Below, piece by piece: positions 52,701 through 62,914 of a stretch of DNA of 64,000 nucleotides. The stretch comes from Ichthyosporea sp. XGB-2017a (lineage: Eukaryota; Opisthokonta; Ichthyosporea), in contig PDIM01000002.1 of assembly GCA_002811675.1 (NCBI GenBank), positions 86,303 through 150,302 on the forward strand, in the 5' to 3' direction. Under the pieces are notes generated by a model that saw nothing but the letters and a program-made list of their open reading frames with translations, did not search any database and was not told the DNA's origin. Positions within the stretch are counted from its first letter, which is position 1. Each line of letters begins with the position of its first letter. The position numbers were made by a program, and so were the translations under genes.

Positions 52701-53092
52701 CAGAATTCATCCCAATCCACAGACCCGTCAGAGTTGGCATCAATTTTCATAAACATCATAGTCATCTGATCCACAGTTAAACCTTCCCCAAGAATAGCTC
52801 CAAAAGCATCCCGAAATTCTTCGAGGTCTAAACTCCCTCCTCCGTCTTCATCGGCCTCGTCAAAAATTTTTCTCAGTTGTTTGAAGTGATGCAAGTTCAT
52901 TTGCTTGTTCACATCCAAATCTTCTTCTCCAGACTCTGATCCTGATTCTTCTTCCAATTCGTCATCTTCATCAAGATATTGCGACCGTGTAGGGCCGTCG
53001 ACTGCCAAAGTGGTGCGAGATAATTTCAGATCATTCATTGCCGAACGCGAAAGCTCCCGCTTGAGGTCTGCCATAGATCCTTTTCGGCTCAT
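49772..53092 (-). CDS. EF-hand / WD40 protein, WDR49/CFAP337-like
   Basis: 1106 residues, single exon; start ATG at 53092. An acidic N-terminus (residues 41-60) precedes two EF-hands: loop DEDGGGSLDLEE near 81-92 and canonical DANSDGSVDWDE near 118-129. Two seven-bladed WD40 propellers follow, with typical blade ends (IIIWNIES, IKLWNFNNG, VRIWNPY, IRVWNREG). A charged coiled C-terminus (EKEDELERERLKQ) ends the protein. The layout fits the WDR49/WDR64 group, whose ciliate and algal members (CFAP337) are axonemal. That suggests the organism builds a motile flagellum. Orthology among WDR49, WDR64 and WDY is not resolved here. Confidence 0.75.
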   Translation of the reverse strand: MSRKGSMADLKRELSRSAMNDLKLSRTTLAVDGPTRSQYLDEDDELEEESGSESGEEDLDVNKQMNLHHFKQLRKIFDEADEDGGGSLDLEEFRDAFGAILGEGLTVDQMTMMFMKIDANSDGSVDWDEFCTYMVLEKQAEFEMMEEAVSNVFEVDGRFSLSTREQGHHKEMIKTMLYVPKEKKYLSVSRDGLFCWWSENLQLARMIESPKSKSSAGHSPAWMTDCAYMDGLNKLAVATDNREVTIYDTTMKQQALLHIKPFDNNPMCLAFGQHVIVNSHQENPVRQDLLLVGDDAGCVNFIQLSDLDFHDKSADLSMKPSQFGKRFFKRKVHQDWVQKVMYCSDMKGFISCSQASKNSVVIGDVERKQNRGLNIHKGVSCFDYSKRPNFLVTGGRDKLVRIWNPYILSKPAAVLAGHNSFIVDVIVNEKDSQIISLSTDKVIKIWDMRMHKCLQTIQDKVKHRPEDCINTMYFDWDRNRLFTASGMIDVWPMHRSADVKLTTPKSHSRAICKALYNSNFHQVVSGCEDSVIKVWDIQNGEKTFQYSNVHDDVEITAMNFDNGKRRLITGSRKGEIKLWNFNNGAVLKKLIKDDDLEVTDVLYIEQVANNYIAACGWNRKIVIFMEGEDENFELEVVRTLPGEISTSSSLQAPPKWFADQCKGHEDDILSMAYCPPNLLASCSCDGEIIIWNIESGFRKAKMKEPNLGSKTYQLRSVEKVLFLYPEFCEDETEHPKAKGTIPLVSCHGDGYIRFWDSNDGAMLTEFVNCDEHEVVSAICTDPDCRWLFGGDTKGCIYIYDIDNFKISPKSDYKSMVSLQLTWRGHMSCVVSVAYTKRFDLLLSGSTDASIRVWNREGGFLGIFGQDTRWVLGEAVPQEMPLDIKKWLEKKEEAEKEDELERERLKQLEVEETKRKEEIYKKVMEKWADSTVNKEKISEFIQADVDPKDMEEKDLEDFLEKKNRLLKAISRKAYAKWRKFQRPIELSQSKVAKWDNGTGRPSKTFFFEKQKDMMRSKNRPHLDATKVRADNIFQSMPVYDLLTVDSPVHPSTTDKDWIGTNLLKTKRTSNSPSAITGLMAVAAIKGMRTRQKHLTKTSSKEAKNEIK

Positions 53093-53934
53093 TCTTATCA
53101 ATAAATACTTAAAATACAAACACGTAAACTAAATCTTGCGGTTTTCGATAGAATCCATAATTAGTACCATCCCTCCTTTCCTCAAAAGGTAGCATGAAAA
53201 AGCCAGAGCCACTCAAGAACTTAAAGCTGTACATGTCCGTTATACTTTGCGCCATAAAAATATCTGCATTCGACGCGCTCATGAGGAGTCGAAGACGTAC
53301 TACAATATAGTGGCCACATTAATAATGGCATGCAGAAGGAATCGAAGTTGCTAATTATACTACATTATTATATACTACATTTTTGCGCCAGCTCTAGTCA
53401 CAAAAATAAATAAATATAATATAATGTTAATATAAAATACTTACCGTGCAATAATTATTACCATATACGGTCAAGGCGAGGTCATTTATTTCCTGTTTAG
53501 GGATAAATGAGGTAGAGGCACCGCCAACTTCGATCCATGCAGAAAACGCATAATTTTTTTATTATAATATTTTACTTCTATAGAGACCTCTATAAAAGGA
53601 AGCTTCAGAATTCATGCTGCAATTATGCAATGCGCTTTGCACGTCCGTGCCAATATTATACATAGTTACGAATTATAATATATAAATCCAATATAGTTTA
53701 CGATATGATAGAGAGTTTGCATTGAAGATCTTGAGTCTTGAGTCCACTAGATCTACAGACTTTTACAGACTTTTGGATTGCCTAAATTGTGTAAAGAAGC
53801 ACTGTCTGTTTAGTTATCCGTTGTCCTTTGGTTTTTATGCAGAGCTTGAAGAATCAAGTTAATCACAACCCTTCGAGGTCCTTTCTTGTTTGTAAGCAGT
53901 TTCTCTGTTTGTTCTAATTCTTTTATGTTATAAC
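53093..53934. other. AT-rich divergent promoter region, CFAP337 / PDE
   Basis: 842 bp, strongly AT-rich, with repeated TATAATATAA words near 53400-53440 and 53560-53700. No tRNA or ORF of interest seen. Confidence 0.4.
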
Positions 53935-56900
53935 ATGGGTAATGGTTCTTCAGCGCCCGCAAGAGGCTCTTCCCGTAGAGGGAACACGCGAGGAAACAAT
54001 CGTAACAAGAGAAGGGCCTCGGCCCCAGCAAACATTAAACCAAAGAAGCATGCTGAAAATATAGAAGGAGTAAAAGAAGAAATCCCAATGGTGGGCAGGG
54101 GAGGTGCAAGTGCTAAAGAAAGGAGAGACTCCGCAAAAGGAGGTAAAATGTCGAAAAGTTCCTTTAAGGGTATTACAACAGAGGCTGAAAGTGAAAATCC
54201 TCGAATTTCTGCCCTTCTTTCAAGCATGGAGGGCTCGTCTGGTGTAGGAGGAAATCTTGACTTGGCTAAGTACTGCGCGATGATTGGTTCCCTTGTCTCC
54301 ATTGATCAATTGGTTGTTCGAGGACTTCCTGCGATAGCCAGGTATGTGGGAGCTGATTGTAAGAGCAACTTATATATCTTAAATTCGGGAAAAGCAGAAC
54401 TAATTAAATCTAATGGCCTTCGAGTTTCGTTTGAAAAAGTAAGTGGAATTGTTGGACGTGCATTTCAAAATGCTGAAGAGGCTTTGGTGAACAGGGCCCA
54501 TAAAGATAAATCTTTTGATCCTAGTTTTGACTTTCCTGGAGAATCGTGGGATAAAGGCAATTTGATGGTATTCCCCCTTGTAAATTCTAAAAATATTGTA
54601 ATAGGTGCAGTGAGCATCATATCTTCTGAAACTGAGTTTTCGGATGAATATTTGAGTGAAGGAAAAGTTCTAAGCAAGCAGGTGGAGAGTACTTTTATAT
54701 TAGCACGAAGAATAGAAGCGCTCGACAAAGATATTGAAAAGAAAAATCTTTTGCTAGATCTTTCGCAGGCCGTTTATGAGGTACTGGACACAGATGAATT
54801 GATTCTTATGATTTTGAGAAAAGCAGAGATCCTTATGAATGTCGACAGATGCTCCTTGTTTTTGATTGATGAGATAAAGCAAGAACTTTACGCGAAGGTC
54901 TTCGATGGAGAGGAAACGAATGTGAAACACAAGAAAAGTCCACATAGCCATAGTCATAAAAAACACAAAACAAAAGTGGCAAGCACCCCTGGAGGACTGA
55001 AGCGTTCACCCAGTATCGATGAACTGAAGCTCCAATTCCCGAAAGGCGATGAGAAAGAGGCCGGCAGAGAAGAAATCCGCTTTCCTATCGGGGTGGGGAT
55101 TGCAGGGACCGTGGCTAAAGAAGGCGAAATGCTTAATATTGCAGATGCGTATAAAGACCCTAGATTCAATACAGATGTCGACAAAAAGACGGGCTTTAAA
55201 ACCAATTCGATTTTATGTTCTCCAGTAAGGCACATAACATCTGGGCAAATCATTGGTGTAGCCCAACTGGTGAATCGAAAGGATCAGAAGCCTTTTGATG
55301 AAGATGATGAGCATTTATTTCAGGCCTTTCTCATATTTTGCGCAAATGCTTTGTTTAATGCCAAGCTCTACGAAAAGGCTGTCTCTGTGAACAAGCAGCG
55401 AAACGTGTTATTGCAAGTTGCACAATCTATAGTGGAAGAATTTTCTGTTACGATTATGCTGAAGAAAATAATGGCACATTCCCCTCAGCTGCTTGATTGC
55501 GATCGATGTTCTGTATTTTTGGTAGATGAAAAGGCTGAAGAATTGTATTCTCGAGTATTTGATGTTGATGGATCCCAGGTTCTTGATGAAATGGATGACG
55601 AAGAAGGCAAAGTAATCCGTTTTCCTAGAAACCAAGGGATTGCTGGCTTTGTAGCTACCTCGGGAGAAAAGCAAAATATTGTAGACTGTTACGAAGACTC
55701 TAGGTTCAATCCTGCAATAGACAAACAGACTGGATACCATACTAAATCGATGCTGTGTATGCCGATTAAGGTGGACGAAGAGCGTATTATTGGAGTTGTT
55801 CAGCTGATTAACAAGATAGGAGGAGACCATTTTACTGCTGATGATGAAGAACTTTTTTCAACATTCGCTGTCTTTTGTGGTATTGCGCTTAATCACGCAC
55901 AGTTGTATGGCGAGTCCGTGAAAGCTCAAAGGCGCGCCAGGGTAGCATTGGAGATGATGTCGTACCACACTTCTTGTAATCCTAATGAGTTGTCAGCGCT
56001 CAAGGAGGCATCACTTAAACCCTTGGAGGATATTGGGGCGGATAAATGGGACTTTAGCACCCGCGATGCCAATCCCGATGACCTCTTACATGCATGCATT
56101 GGTTTTTTCAAATATTTCAATTTCATTGAAAAATACAAGATTCCATATGACGCCCTGTGCAATTTTATATTATCAGTGCGCAAAAATTATAGAGATGTGC
56201 CATACCATAACTGGTTTCATGCGTTTTCGGTAACAAACGCATTTTTTGTAATAGCAAAGACTGTTAATCTTCAGGACTATCTCCTCGAGAACGAAATATT
56301 CTCTGTACTCGTTTCTGCTTTGTGTCACGATATTGACCATCGGGGAAAGTCAAACTCCTTCTTATCCAACACTGGGTCGGAACTATCTGGTTTATACGAA
56401 AGTTCCTCTACAATGGAAGAGCACCATTTTTCCCACACCTTAACTCTGCTTAATAACCAACAAAATGATATCTTTCAGAATCTTCCTCAAAGTCTTATGG
56501 ACAAAGTTACTGAAACTATGAGGCACACTATTATATCCACGGATCTTGCAAATCACTTCAAAAATATCAAAGTCTTTGCCGAGTTTGCTGAAAATCCATC
56601 ATCTTATGATAAAAACAACGTCGAGCATAGGAAATGCCTTATAGCCTCGGTCATGACAGCAGCTGACATCCACGTTATTTGCAAACCATGGCCTATTCAG
56701 CATAAAACGGCTTATATTATATATTCAGAGTTCTTCGCTCAGGGCGACGAAGAAAAGGCACAGGGGCAGACCCCAATCCCAATGATGGATAGAGACAAAG
56801 CTGAAGTTCCTAAACTTCAATTAGGATTTATTGATTTTGTGTGCAAAGAGTTGTACTATGATCTCGCAAAGTTCGATTCTAAATTCAGTTTCCTCAAAGA

Positions 56901-57009
56901 TGGGATGGATGCAAATAGAATTGAGTGGAACAAGTTATTTGAAGAAGATGAGAAAAAAAAAACGGGCGACGAAGAGAAGGACGACAGGGTGTTTCTGCCT
57001 CGGTTATAA
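53935..57009 (+). CDS. Cyclic nucleotide phosphodiesterase with three GAF domains
   Basis: 1024 residues, single exon. MGNGSS at the N-terminus is a myristoylation signal. GAF domains lie near 115-265, 280-480 and 495-655; the last two keep FP-G-GIAG and the closing NR/NK-F-DEDD pattern that binds cyclic nucleotides. The second holds a His/Lys-rich insert (HKKSPHSHSHKKHK). The PDE domain shows YHNWFHAFSV, HDIDHRGKSN and ATG-like TAADIHVICKPW, i.e. the metal-binding HD residues. It belongs with PDE2/5/6/10/11, hydrolysing cAMP or cGMP, regulated by cyclic nucleotide at the GAFs. Animal relatives have two GAFs, so three is unusual. Converges with the PLC-like gene. Confidence 0.88.
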   Translation: MGNGSSAPARGSSRRGNTRGNNRNKRRASAPANIKPKKHAENIEGVKEEIPMVGRGGASAKERRDSAKGGKMSKSSFKGITTEAESENPRISALLSSMEGSSGVGGNLDLAKYCAMIGSLVSIDQLVVRGLPAIARYVGADCKSNLYILNSGKAELIKSNGLRVSFEKVSGIVGRAFQNAEEALVNRAHKDKSFDPSFDFPGESWDKGNLMVFPLVNSKNIVIGAVSIISSETEFSDEYLSEGKVLSKQVESTFILARRIEALDKDIEKKNLLLDLSQAVYEVLDTDELILMILRKAEILMNVDRCSLFLIDEIKQELYAKVFDGEETNVKHKKSPHSHSHKKHKTKVASTPGGLKRSPSIDELKLQFPKGDEKEAGREEIRFPIGVGIAGTVAKEGEMLNIADAYKDPRFNTDVDKKTGFKTNSILCSPVRHITSGQIIGVAQLVNRKDQKPFDEDDEHLFQAFLIFCANALFNAKLYEKAVSVNKQRNVLLQVAQSIVEEFSVTIMLKKIMAHSPQLLDCDRCSVFLVDEKAEELYSRVFDVDGSQVLDEMDDEEGKVIRFPRNQGIAGFVATSGEKQNIVDCYEDSRFNPAIDKQTGYHTKSMLCMPIKVDEERIIGVVQLINKIGGDHFTADDEELFSTFAVFCGIALNHAQLYGESVKAQRRARVALEMMSYHTSCNPNELSALKEASLKPLEDIGADKWDFSTRDANPDDLLHACIGFFKYFNFIEKYKIPYDALCNFILSVRKNYRDVPYHNWFHAFSVTNAFFVIAKTVNLQDYLLENEIFSVLVSALCHDIDHRGKSNSFLSNTGSELSGLYESSSTMEEHHFSHTLTLLNNQQNDIFQNLPQSLMDKVTETMRHTIISTDLANHFKNIKVFAEFAENPSSYDKNNVEHRKCLIASVMTAADIHVICKPWPIQHKTAYIIYSEFFAQGDEEKAQGQTPIPMMDRDKAEVPKLQLGFIDFVCKELYYDLAKFDSKFSFLKDGMDANRIEWNKLFEEDEKKKTGDEEKDDRVFLPRL

Positions 57010-57076
57010 TACACACCGTGTTTGTTCTTTTGAAAGAAAAAATAAAGGAATCACACAGAATTCAAACACACAATCG

Positions 57077-58999
57077 TTATAGCCCAATCCATACAGGTTC
57101 TTGTAGTATTTCATGCAATTTAACATTTGAGAACCCATTAGGTGGAGGATAAAAGTCAAACGCATCACCAAATTCACGACAAGAAGCAGGTCCTTCCCAC
57201 CATGGCCCCCTTTTACTTGATAAGTGCCACTGAGAAGGGGCTCCCTTAGACCTACACGCATACCGTTTGAATTCAGTGCATTTTAAAGAAAACCAATTTT
57301 GGTAGCCGACTTTTACGTCAGCTACAGGGCACTCAGGAACCACATCTGCACTATTTTTAATCGCAGCTGCTACGCAAGTTGTATTTCCAACTGGGCAATG
57401 GAGCTTCAATCTATAAATGGCTTTCAAGTAGTTTGACTTGGCTGAAGAAGACCAAGACCAAGCGGCCCCTTTCAAAAGGGCTGGTGACACCCAGTCGAAT
57501 TCTGAAACCATAATACCACATTTTGTCAGCATGGTAATGTTGCTCGCAGTGATTAGTCCATCACTAACAGGCCCATTTTGAGCATTGCCAACAATTTCTG
57601 CTTCGCCACCCCATAAGGTCCAGGCTCCATTTTTGATGCCGCTACACTTGGGATATCCCGATGTGAGTTTGTTCATATTATTCTGTGGATATGGGGGTGT
57701 AAAAAGATTCCGAAACCACCCAGACTTCGGATGACTTATAATGCTTGTTATAATGACCCGAGTATTTAGTTTAATTAACTCTCCAATGGGTGGCCATAAG
57801 TAGCTCGTATCTCCTCCATTTCCGTTGTAAGCAACAGGGGCTGGAAGCATGATATCACCCAAAGCAGACCTCACGTCGTTAAACAGTTTTTCCTTCAGGG
57901 AATCAGGAAATTGCCATTTCCCCTTTACAATTATCTTCAGGATCACAATTTCCTCCGCGTGAGCAGGATTACGAAGCCATTCAGCAAGATCTTTTAAGGC
58001 ACTTAGCATAGGTACCATGGTTGGATCACACACCTTTAGGCCAAATTCACTACTCGTGTGACAAAGAATAAACTCTTGATTCTTTGAGCTTGGCAAAACA
58101 ACGGGCTGAATGCCCAGGAGTCTCACCCCGGAGTTTAGTTGATTAATCATACTAAAAGCTTGATTAGCGAACACAAGTTTAAACATTCCAGTTAACTGCA
58201 AATGCTTTTCGGGAATAAAATGTAGCCACTTTTTGCGAACCACACTTTTAGCTGAAAGCCCTTTTACATTTTCATTGATGTACTTGGCCAATTCTTCGGT
58301 CGAATGAATACTTTTGTACTTTTTCGTAAAGTGAAAGTTGGCCAATATAGCACCGACCGATCGTGGAGGAAGAGAGCAGTTCACAAGTGCCATATAATTC
58401 GTCCAGTCAAAGGTTGGCATACAATCATCACTCTTTTTGAAGAAAAACTCATATATCAGTTTCGCTTTTAAGTCTCCTTTTAATCTATTGTCCTTGTAAG
58501 ACCTAACCATTCTTAAAAATCCAGGATGACCAAATCCATTCACTTCAGATGCGAAGCTGTTATGAGTGCCAATGATATGAGCATTATTCAGCGTATCTTG
58601 GAAAGGAATGTATGACTGCTGCGCTCGAAGAATCATTGAAAAATCTGGATCTTCATCGATGTCTAAGCCTGCACAAAAGTGAATGTCATTTTTTCCTGAG
58701 CCTATATGAGGGTGGCATTTTGTTTCTTTTGCCATTGACACTAACTTATCTACTTCTTCAAATGTAGGCGACGGATCAAACAGCTGCTTTCCCACATCAA
58801 AAATTTCGTCAATTGTTCCCTCGATTCCATGTCCATTTTTGGATGCAGCCTGCATCATACCTATATGCCCCTGTCTGGACAATCCACTACTCATCCCTTC
58901 AATATCTATTTTAAACTCTTCATACAGAGTCACAAATGTAGTGACGCTGACACACGTAAACAGTAAGGGTAAAATCCCCGCTTTAAGAAACCTGATCAT
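57077..58999 (-). CDS. Secreted/membrane PLC-like phosphodiesterase
   Basis: 640 residues, single exon. A hydrophobic segment (ILPLLFTCVSVTTFV) at residues 9-23 is a signal peptide or anchor. The TIM-barrel signature of PI-PLC X-like proteins is present: IIGTHNSFASE (His146) and FILCHTSSE as second catalytic His, then EEIVILKIIVKG. No Y, C2 or PH domain. The C-terminus has Cys pairs and WWEGPASCREF, matching an extracellular domain. It should cleave phosphoinositide or GPI-type lipids or act on an unknown phosphodiester. Substrate unknown. Confidence 0.7.
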   Translation of the reverse strand: MIRFLKAGILPLLFTCVSVTTFVTLYEEFKIDIEGMSSGLSRQGHIGMMQAASKNGHGIEGTIDEIFDVGKQLFDPSPTFEEVDKLVSMAKETKCHPHIGSGKNDIHFCAGLDIDEDPDFSMILRAQQSYIPFQDTLNNAHIIGTHNSFASEVNGFGHPGFLRMVRSYKDNRLKGDLKAKLIYEFFFKKSDDCMPTFDWTNYMALVNCSLPPRSVGAILANFHFTKKYKSIHSTEELAKYINENVKGLSAKSVVRKKWLHFIPEKHLQLTGMFKLVFANQAFSMINQLNSGVRLLGIQPVVLPSSKNQEFILCHTSSEFGLKVCDPTMVPMLSALKDLAEWLRNPAHAEEIVILKIIVKGKWQFPDSLKEKLFNDVRSALGDIMLPAPVAYNGNGGDTSYLWPPIGELIKLNTRVIITSIISHPKSGWFRNLFTPPYPQNNMNKLTSGYPKCSGIKNGAWTLWGGEAEIVGNAQNGPVSDGLITASNITMLTKCGIMVSEFDWVSPALLKGAAWSWSSSAKSNYLKAIYRLKLHCPVGNTTCVAAAIKNSADVVPECPVADVKVGYQNWFSLKCTEFKRYACRSKGAPSQWHLSSKRGPWWEGPASCREFGDAFDFYPPPNGFSNVKLHEILQEPVWIGL

Positions 59000-59552
59000 T
59001 TGTTATCTATATTGAACAAAAGGCAAAGTCTTTCTCTCTATCTACAAACCAAGTTTTTCTTTCCCTGTCTCCAGCACTTCTATTTACCTCTCCAGCAAGG
59101 TACAGATCTACATCCACCTTCTTCTTCTTCTTCTTCTTCTTCTCCGTCCACTGACTGATGTGCTCTGCAAGGGGGGGGCTATTATCGAGCGAGCTTGCGA
59201 GCGATTCCTCCTTACTGATCGACAATTTAAATACACTTTTAGGGCGTCCTCTGATTGGCTCCTGGAATTTGCGCTACTATCTATAACCCTAAAGAAGAAA
59301 ATGGCGAGCGAGCCGACCTTTAGGTCATTGCAATTTTTTTAATTAACGGAGGATCGCTATAGCAACAAAAACAATTTTATTTTTATAAACTCCCTTCGTT
59401 ATTTTTGGTTTCAAACCTTTTTTGTTTTTTGTCTTTGAGTTTTTAACTGTTTTCTATTGTCGTTTGGATTCATTTTATTATTTGATTCTTGTGGGGTAGT
59501 CAAAACAAACAGAGAGAAGAGGAAAAAAAAAGAAGGGTTTCAAGGGGAAAAG
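59000..59552. promoter_or_regulatory. Divergent promoter region, PLC-like / ECT2L
   Basis: 553 bp. A (CTT)8 microsatellite (59118-59143), a TAACCCTAAAG word near 59284 and T-rich leader before the ECT2L ATG. No gene. Confidence 0.4.
59118..59143 (+). repeat. (CTT)n microsatellite
   Basis: Eight CTT units plus CT, in the 5' region of the PLC-like gene. Confidence 0.9.
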
Positions 59553-62500
59553 ATGCATGTTGGGGCTTGGCAGCAACATTCGAGTTTAATCTCACCGAAA
59601 AAGAAAGATGCGGTCTTCTTTGAACGTGTCCAAATTGCTGGAGGGTGGTATGATCAATGGAATGATGTGCAACGGAAACGATTCATTAAAATGATCATTG
59701 ACCGCTCGCGGGGTGCCCAGTTGACATTTATGTTTGATAATCTCTCTGAACGGACGAGATTTTACTGCACTTCGGACTTTGCAGAGGTGCTTCCGCGCCA
59801 CGTGAGCCTGCGAATCTTCTCGTATCTGGATGTGTTTACATTGTGTCGTTGCAGCAGGGTCAGTTGGTTGTGGAAATGCCTCACCGAGGACGATTCGCTG
59901 TGGAAACCAACATGTCACCCTTCAAAACAAGCGCGCATATCCACTCGGTATGGGAATTGGAAGCATTTGTTTCGATGCCATGCAGAAGGGGAATATATTA
60001 GCAGCGCGACTCTGCCGCATATGAGATCCAGTGGGCCAGGGAAAAAGGGATTTGATGACGTGGATTGTTTTGGAGGAGGCAACAAGAGTCAAAGAATTGG
60101 ATGGAGATGTTACGCTACTAAAGGAACTTCCCCAAGGAAGTCCTGGCAGTACTCGACCCCGCGTGGACCTCCTTCGGGAGGGGGACGAAAGGGAGCCACC
60201 GCACCTTCTTCTCCCAGTAGCACTAATAGAAATGGCGGCAGCATTTCCCGCAGTAATAGTAATGGAAATAATACAGTGCCGAGAAGTCGAGGAGAATTGC
60301 ACAAGTCCAAAACAGCAACATCTCCGTCCAGTGGGTCTGTGGGGGGAGTTCGTAGGGGCAATAGTAGTAATGGCAGCCGATTAACGGTGAGTCGGCGCAA
60401 CCTGGAAGGAGATGAAGAGACCTCAACAGGAAGAAAAAAGAAGCCCAATTCAAAGACATCGAGCGCCTCCTCCAATCTCCCACAGCCTTCCGATGTACAT
60501 CGCCAACACGTTGAAGAGAACTTCCTCGAGTCGGGTCTGTATAAGCGAATGACCTACAAGGCAGGCGAGGAGGCAGGCAGTGGGTCAATACGATATCCTC
60601 CAAGTGTTCCTATCATAAACACATTGACTTCCCCAGTCACGCAGGCCGATCTGGGAAAAGATGTGGTGGATTTGGAATGCCCACGCATCTTGTTAATTTC
60701 TTCAAAGGTTCAGGCTCCAGATCTTCTTCTTGGCGGCGCCAGGTTTGATATTGTATCCATTCCGTACGACCACGATTCAACCACTTTGCAAATTCTGGTT
60801 GCTCGAATTAAAAAGGCTTTGAATGGGCGAAAGTCTGAGAGTATTGGGTTGTTTTGCCATACCGAGCCTGGAATAATCGAACTTACCCACGAGTCTAAAG
60901 TCGATATCGAATATCTCAAATCGCCAGATATACAAGCATTTTTCAAGAAGCTCGTGGCCTTTTTAGCAAAAAATGGGCGCATAGATATTTTCTCCAGCAA
61001 CGTAGCTAGCTCGGACGAGGGGTTGGAACTGATTGATCGTCTGGAACGACTAACACACACACAATTTCCCACCATGGAGGATATTACACCCAATTGTTTG
61101 GACGTGGACACGCGAGGGAATAACATAGTCAAACGATACTTTTGTCCCAGCAAGTTTACGTACTGGACAAGTGCAGCCGCTGCGGTAGACGAGGCAATAG
61201 GGATTACAAAAGATAATTTGCACTCCATGTTGCGAAAGCATAAACGAAACATTGCAAAGAAACTGACAGGGGAAATTATTACAAAGGCTATGGCATCCTC
61301 AAGTCTCAGTGCTTTGATTGACGTCACGCCCGAACTCACCGAAGCCTTGCAGGCTTTAAGTGCGGATAATCCTGAGAATCCTAAAGAGTACCTAGTTCAA
61401 TATTTAACTAACCCGGACTCTCTCAATTCGAAAGGGGCAGTGAAAAAAGGGGAAAAGTTTCATCCTACAGCGAGTTATGGAACAAGTAAAGCAAAGACGT
61501 TATCTCTCATTCATGAAGTAACTTTGCCGAGTTATTCTCATCGACAGCAAAAAAAGCAGGGCATGGAGTGTCGCAGGTTTCAAATTGCCCAAGAGCTTGC
61601 TTCCTCGGAAGAGATTTATATCCGAGATTTGATTGTTCTTCAGCAAGTGTATGTCAAGCCCCTTATACTTTCATTGCAAAACTATCCAATTATATCAAAG
61701 GTCAACATAAAGCTCATATTTGGGGACATTGAAAGCATTGCTAGCGTATCCAAGCAACTCATGGAGAATCTAGATAGTCGAGTTAAGACATGGGGCGATC
61801 AGCAATGCATTGGGGAAGTTTTTCTATCGCTAATGGGGCACTTTAAGGTATACACAAATTTCATAAATAATCTACCAGTCGCTTTGCGTACCGTCGATAA
61901 ATGCGAACAAGAATCCAGTTTGTTTCGCGCATTTCTTGCACAATGTCGTTCGAAGCCAGAGACTCGGGGAATGGATTTAGGAGACTATCTAAATCTTCCT
62001 CTGAAGAGGGTAGGCAGCTATTTATTTCTTCTTGGGGAACTGATGAAGTACACCCCAACACCTCATATGGATTTCGAACACTGCAAACGCTCTGTTGCCC
62101 AGATGAAGGATTTGATCAGGTATATCAACGATGCCAAAGTTAGTGCTGAAAGGAGACGGAAAATGATCATCATTCAGCAGAAAATAGCAAATTGCCCGGT
62201 AAGCAATCTCACTCTTTGCAGAGTCGAAGGTATTTTACATTTTCTTATCGACATGCCTTTCTTTTTTTCTTTGTTCTTGTTCTTTTTCTTTTATTTGCAG
62301 AAAATTATTGAGCCGCATAGAAGATTTATTGCATCCAATGAGTTTGCAGAACTGGTCTTTCTGGACTGCTATTCAAATGTGCCCGACGAAACAGTTAACC
62401 GGTATCAATATGTGCAAGATGTAACCCTCTATCTCTTCAATGATATTCTCATGGTGTGTCAAAGGACCCTTCAAAGACGTCCCTTTGAACCATCCGCAGC

Positions 62501-62835
62501 CGCAGTAGACGAATACCAAACGCACGTACCAATCGGGAGTATTGTAGTTTCAAATATCAATAACAATGATGGTCAGTATTGCTTGATTCAACCATAACAC
62601 AGATTCATTTCTATTTTGTTTTCTTTTTTTCTTTACATCAGTATCTACAAAACGTCGCATTTATTCACCTCCCCCTTTTTCCATTTAATTTCAAACTATG
62701 TACAAAATAGATGTCAGGAACATTTTCAAAATTGAAGCACCAAATAAGTCGTGGATCCTTCAGTCATCCACATCACAAGAAAAGGAAGAATGGCTGAACG
62801 TTATGAAAACAGGCGAGGTCCGCTATAACCCATAA
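59553..62835 (+). CDS. ECT2L: ECT2L-like F-box / DUF4347 / RhoGEF (DH-PH) protein
   Basis: Three exons (59553-62198, 62301-62571, 62711-62835), introns 102 and 139 nt, 1013 residues. The N-terminus is like FBXO16: QWNDVQRKRFIKMII, then VLPRHVSLRIFSYLD, VSWLWKCLTEDDSLWKP. A Ser/Gly-rich linker (165-345) follows, then a DUF4347-like domain (about 370-505: ILLISSKVQAPDLLLGGARFD, SIGLFCHTEPGIIEL). The DH domain runs from RFQIAQELASSEEIYIRDL to LPLKRVGSYLFLLGEL. The PH domain ends WILQSSTSQEKEEWLNVM. Animal ECT2L combines these parts. The last intron uses a GTCAGT donor; only this choice keeps the PH frame. It should activate Rho GTPases and couple to SCF ubiquitin ligase; localisation unknown. 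Convergent with DCN1-like. Confidence 0.85.
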
Positions 62836-62914
62836 TGGCTTGTGGTGGGAAGGATGGACGCACAGGGAAGCTAACCAGATTCATTAGCATTTTATATAAG
62901 CATGTGTTCTCCGT

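Noticed and set aside
62572-62700. Alternative ECT2L exon starting after CATCAG at 62640
   Set aside because: It gives a short frame that stops before the PH helix; splicing to 62711 keeps frame and completes the PH domain.
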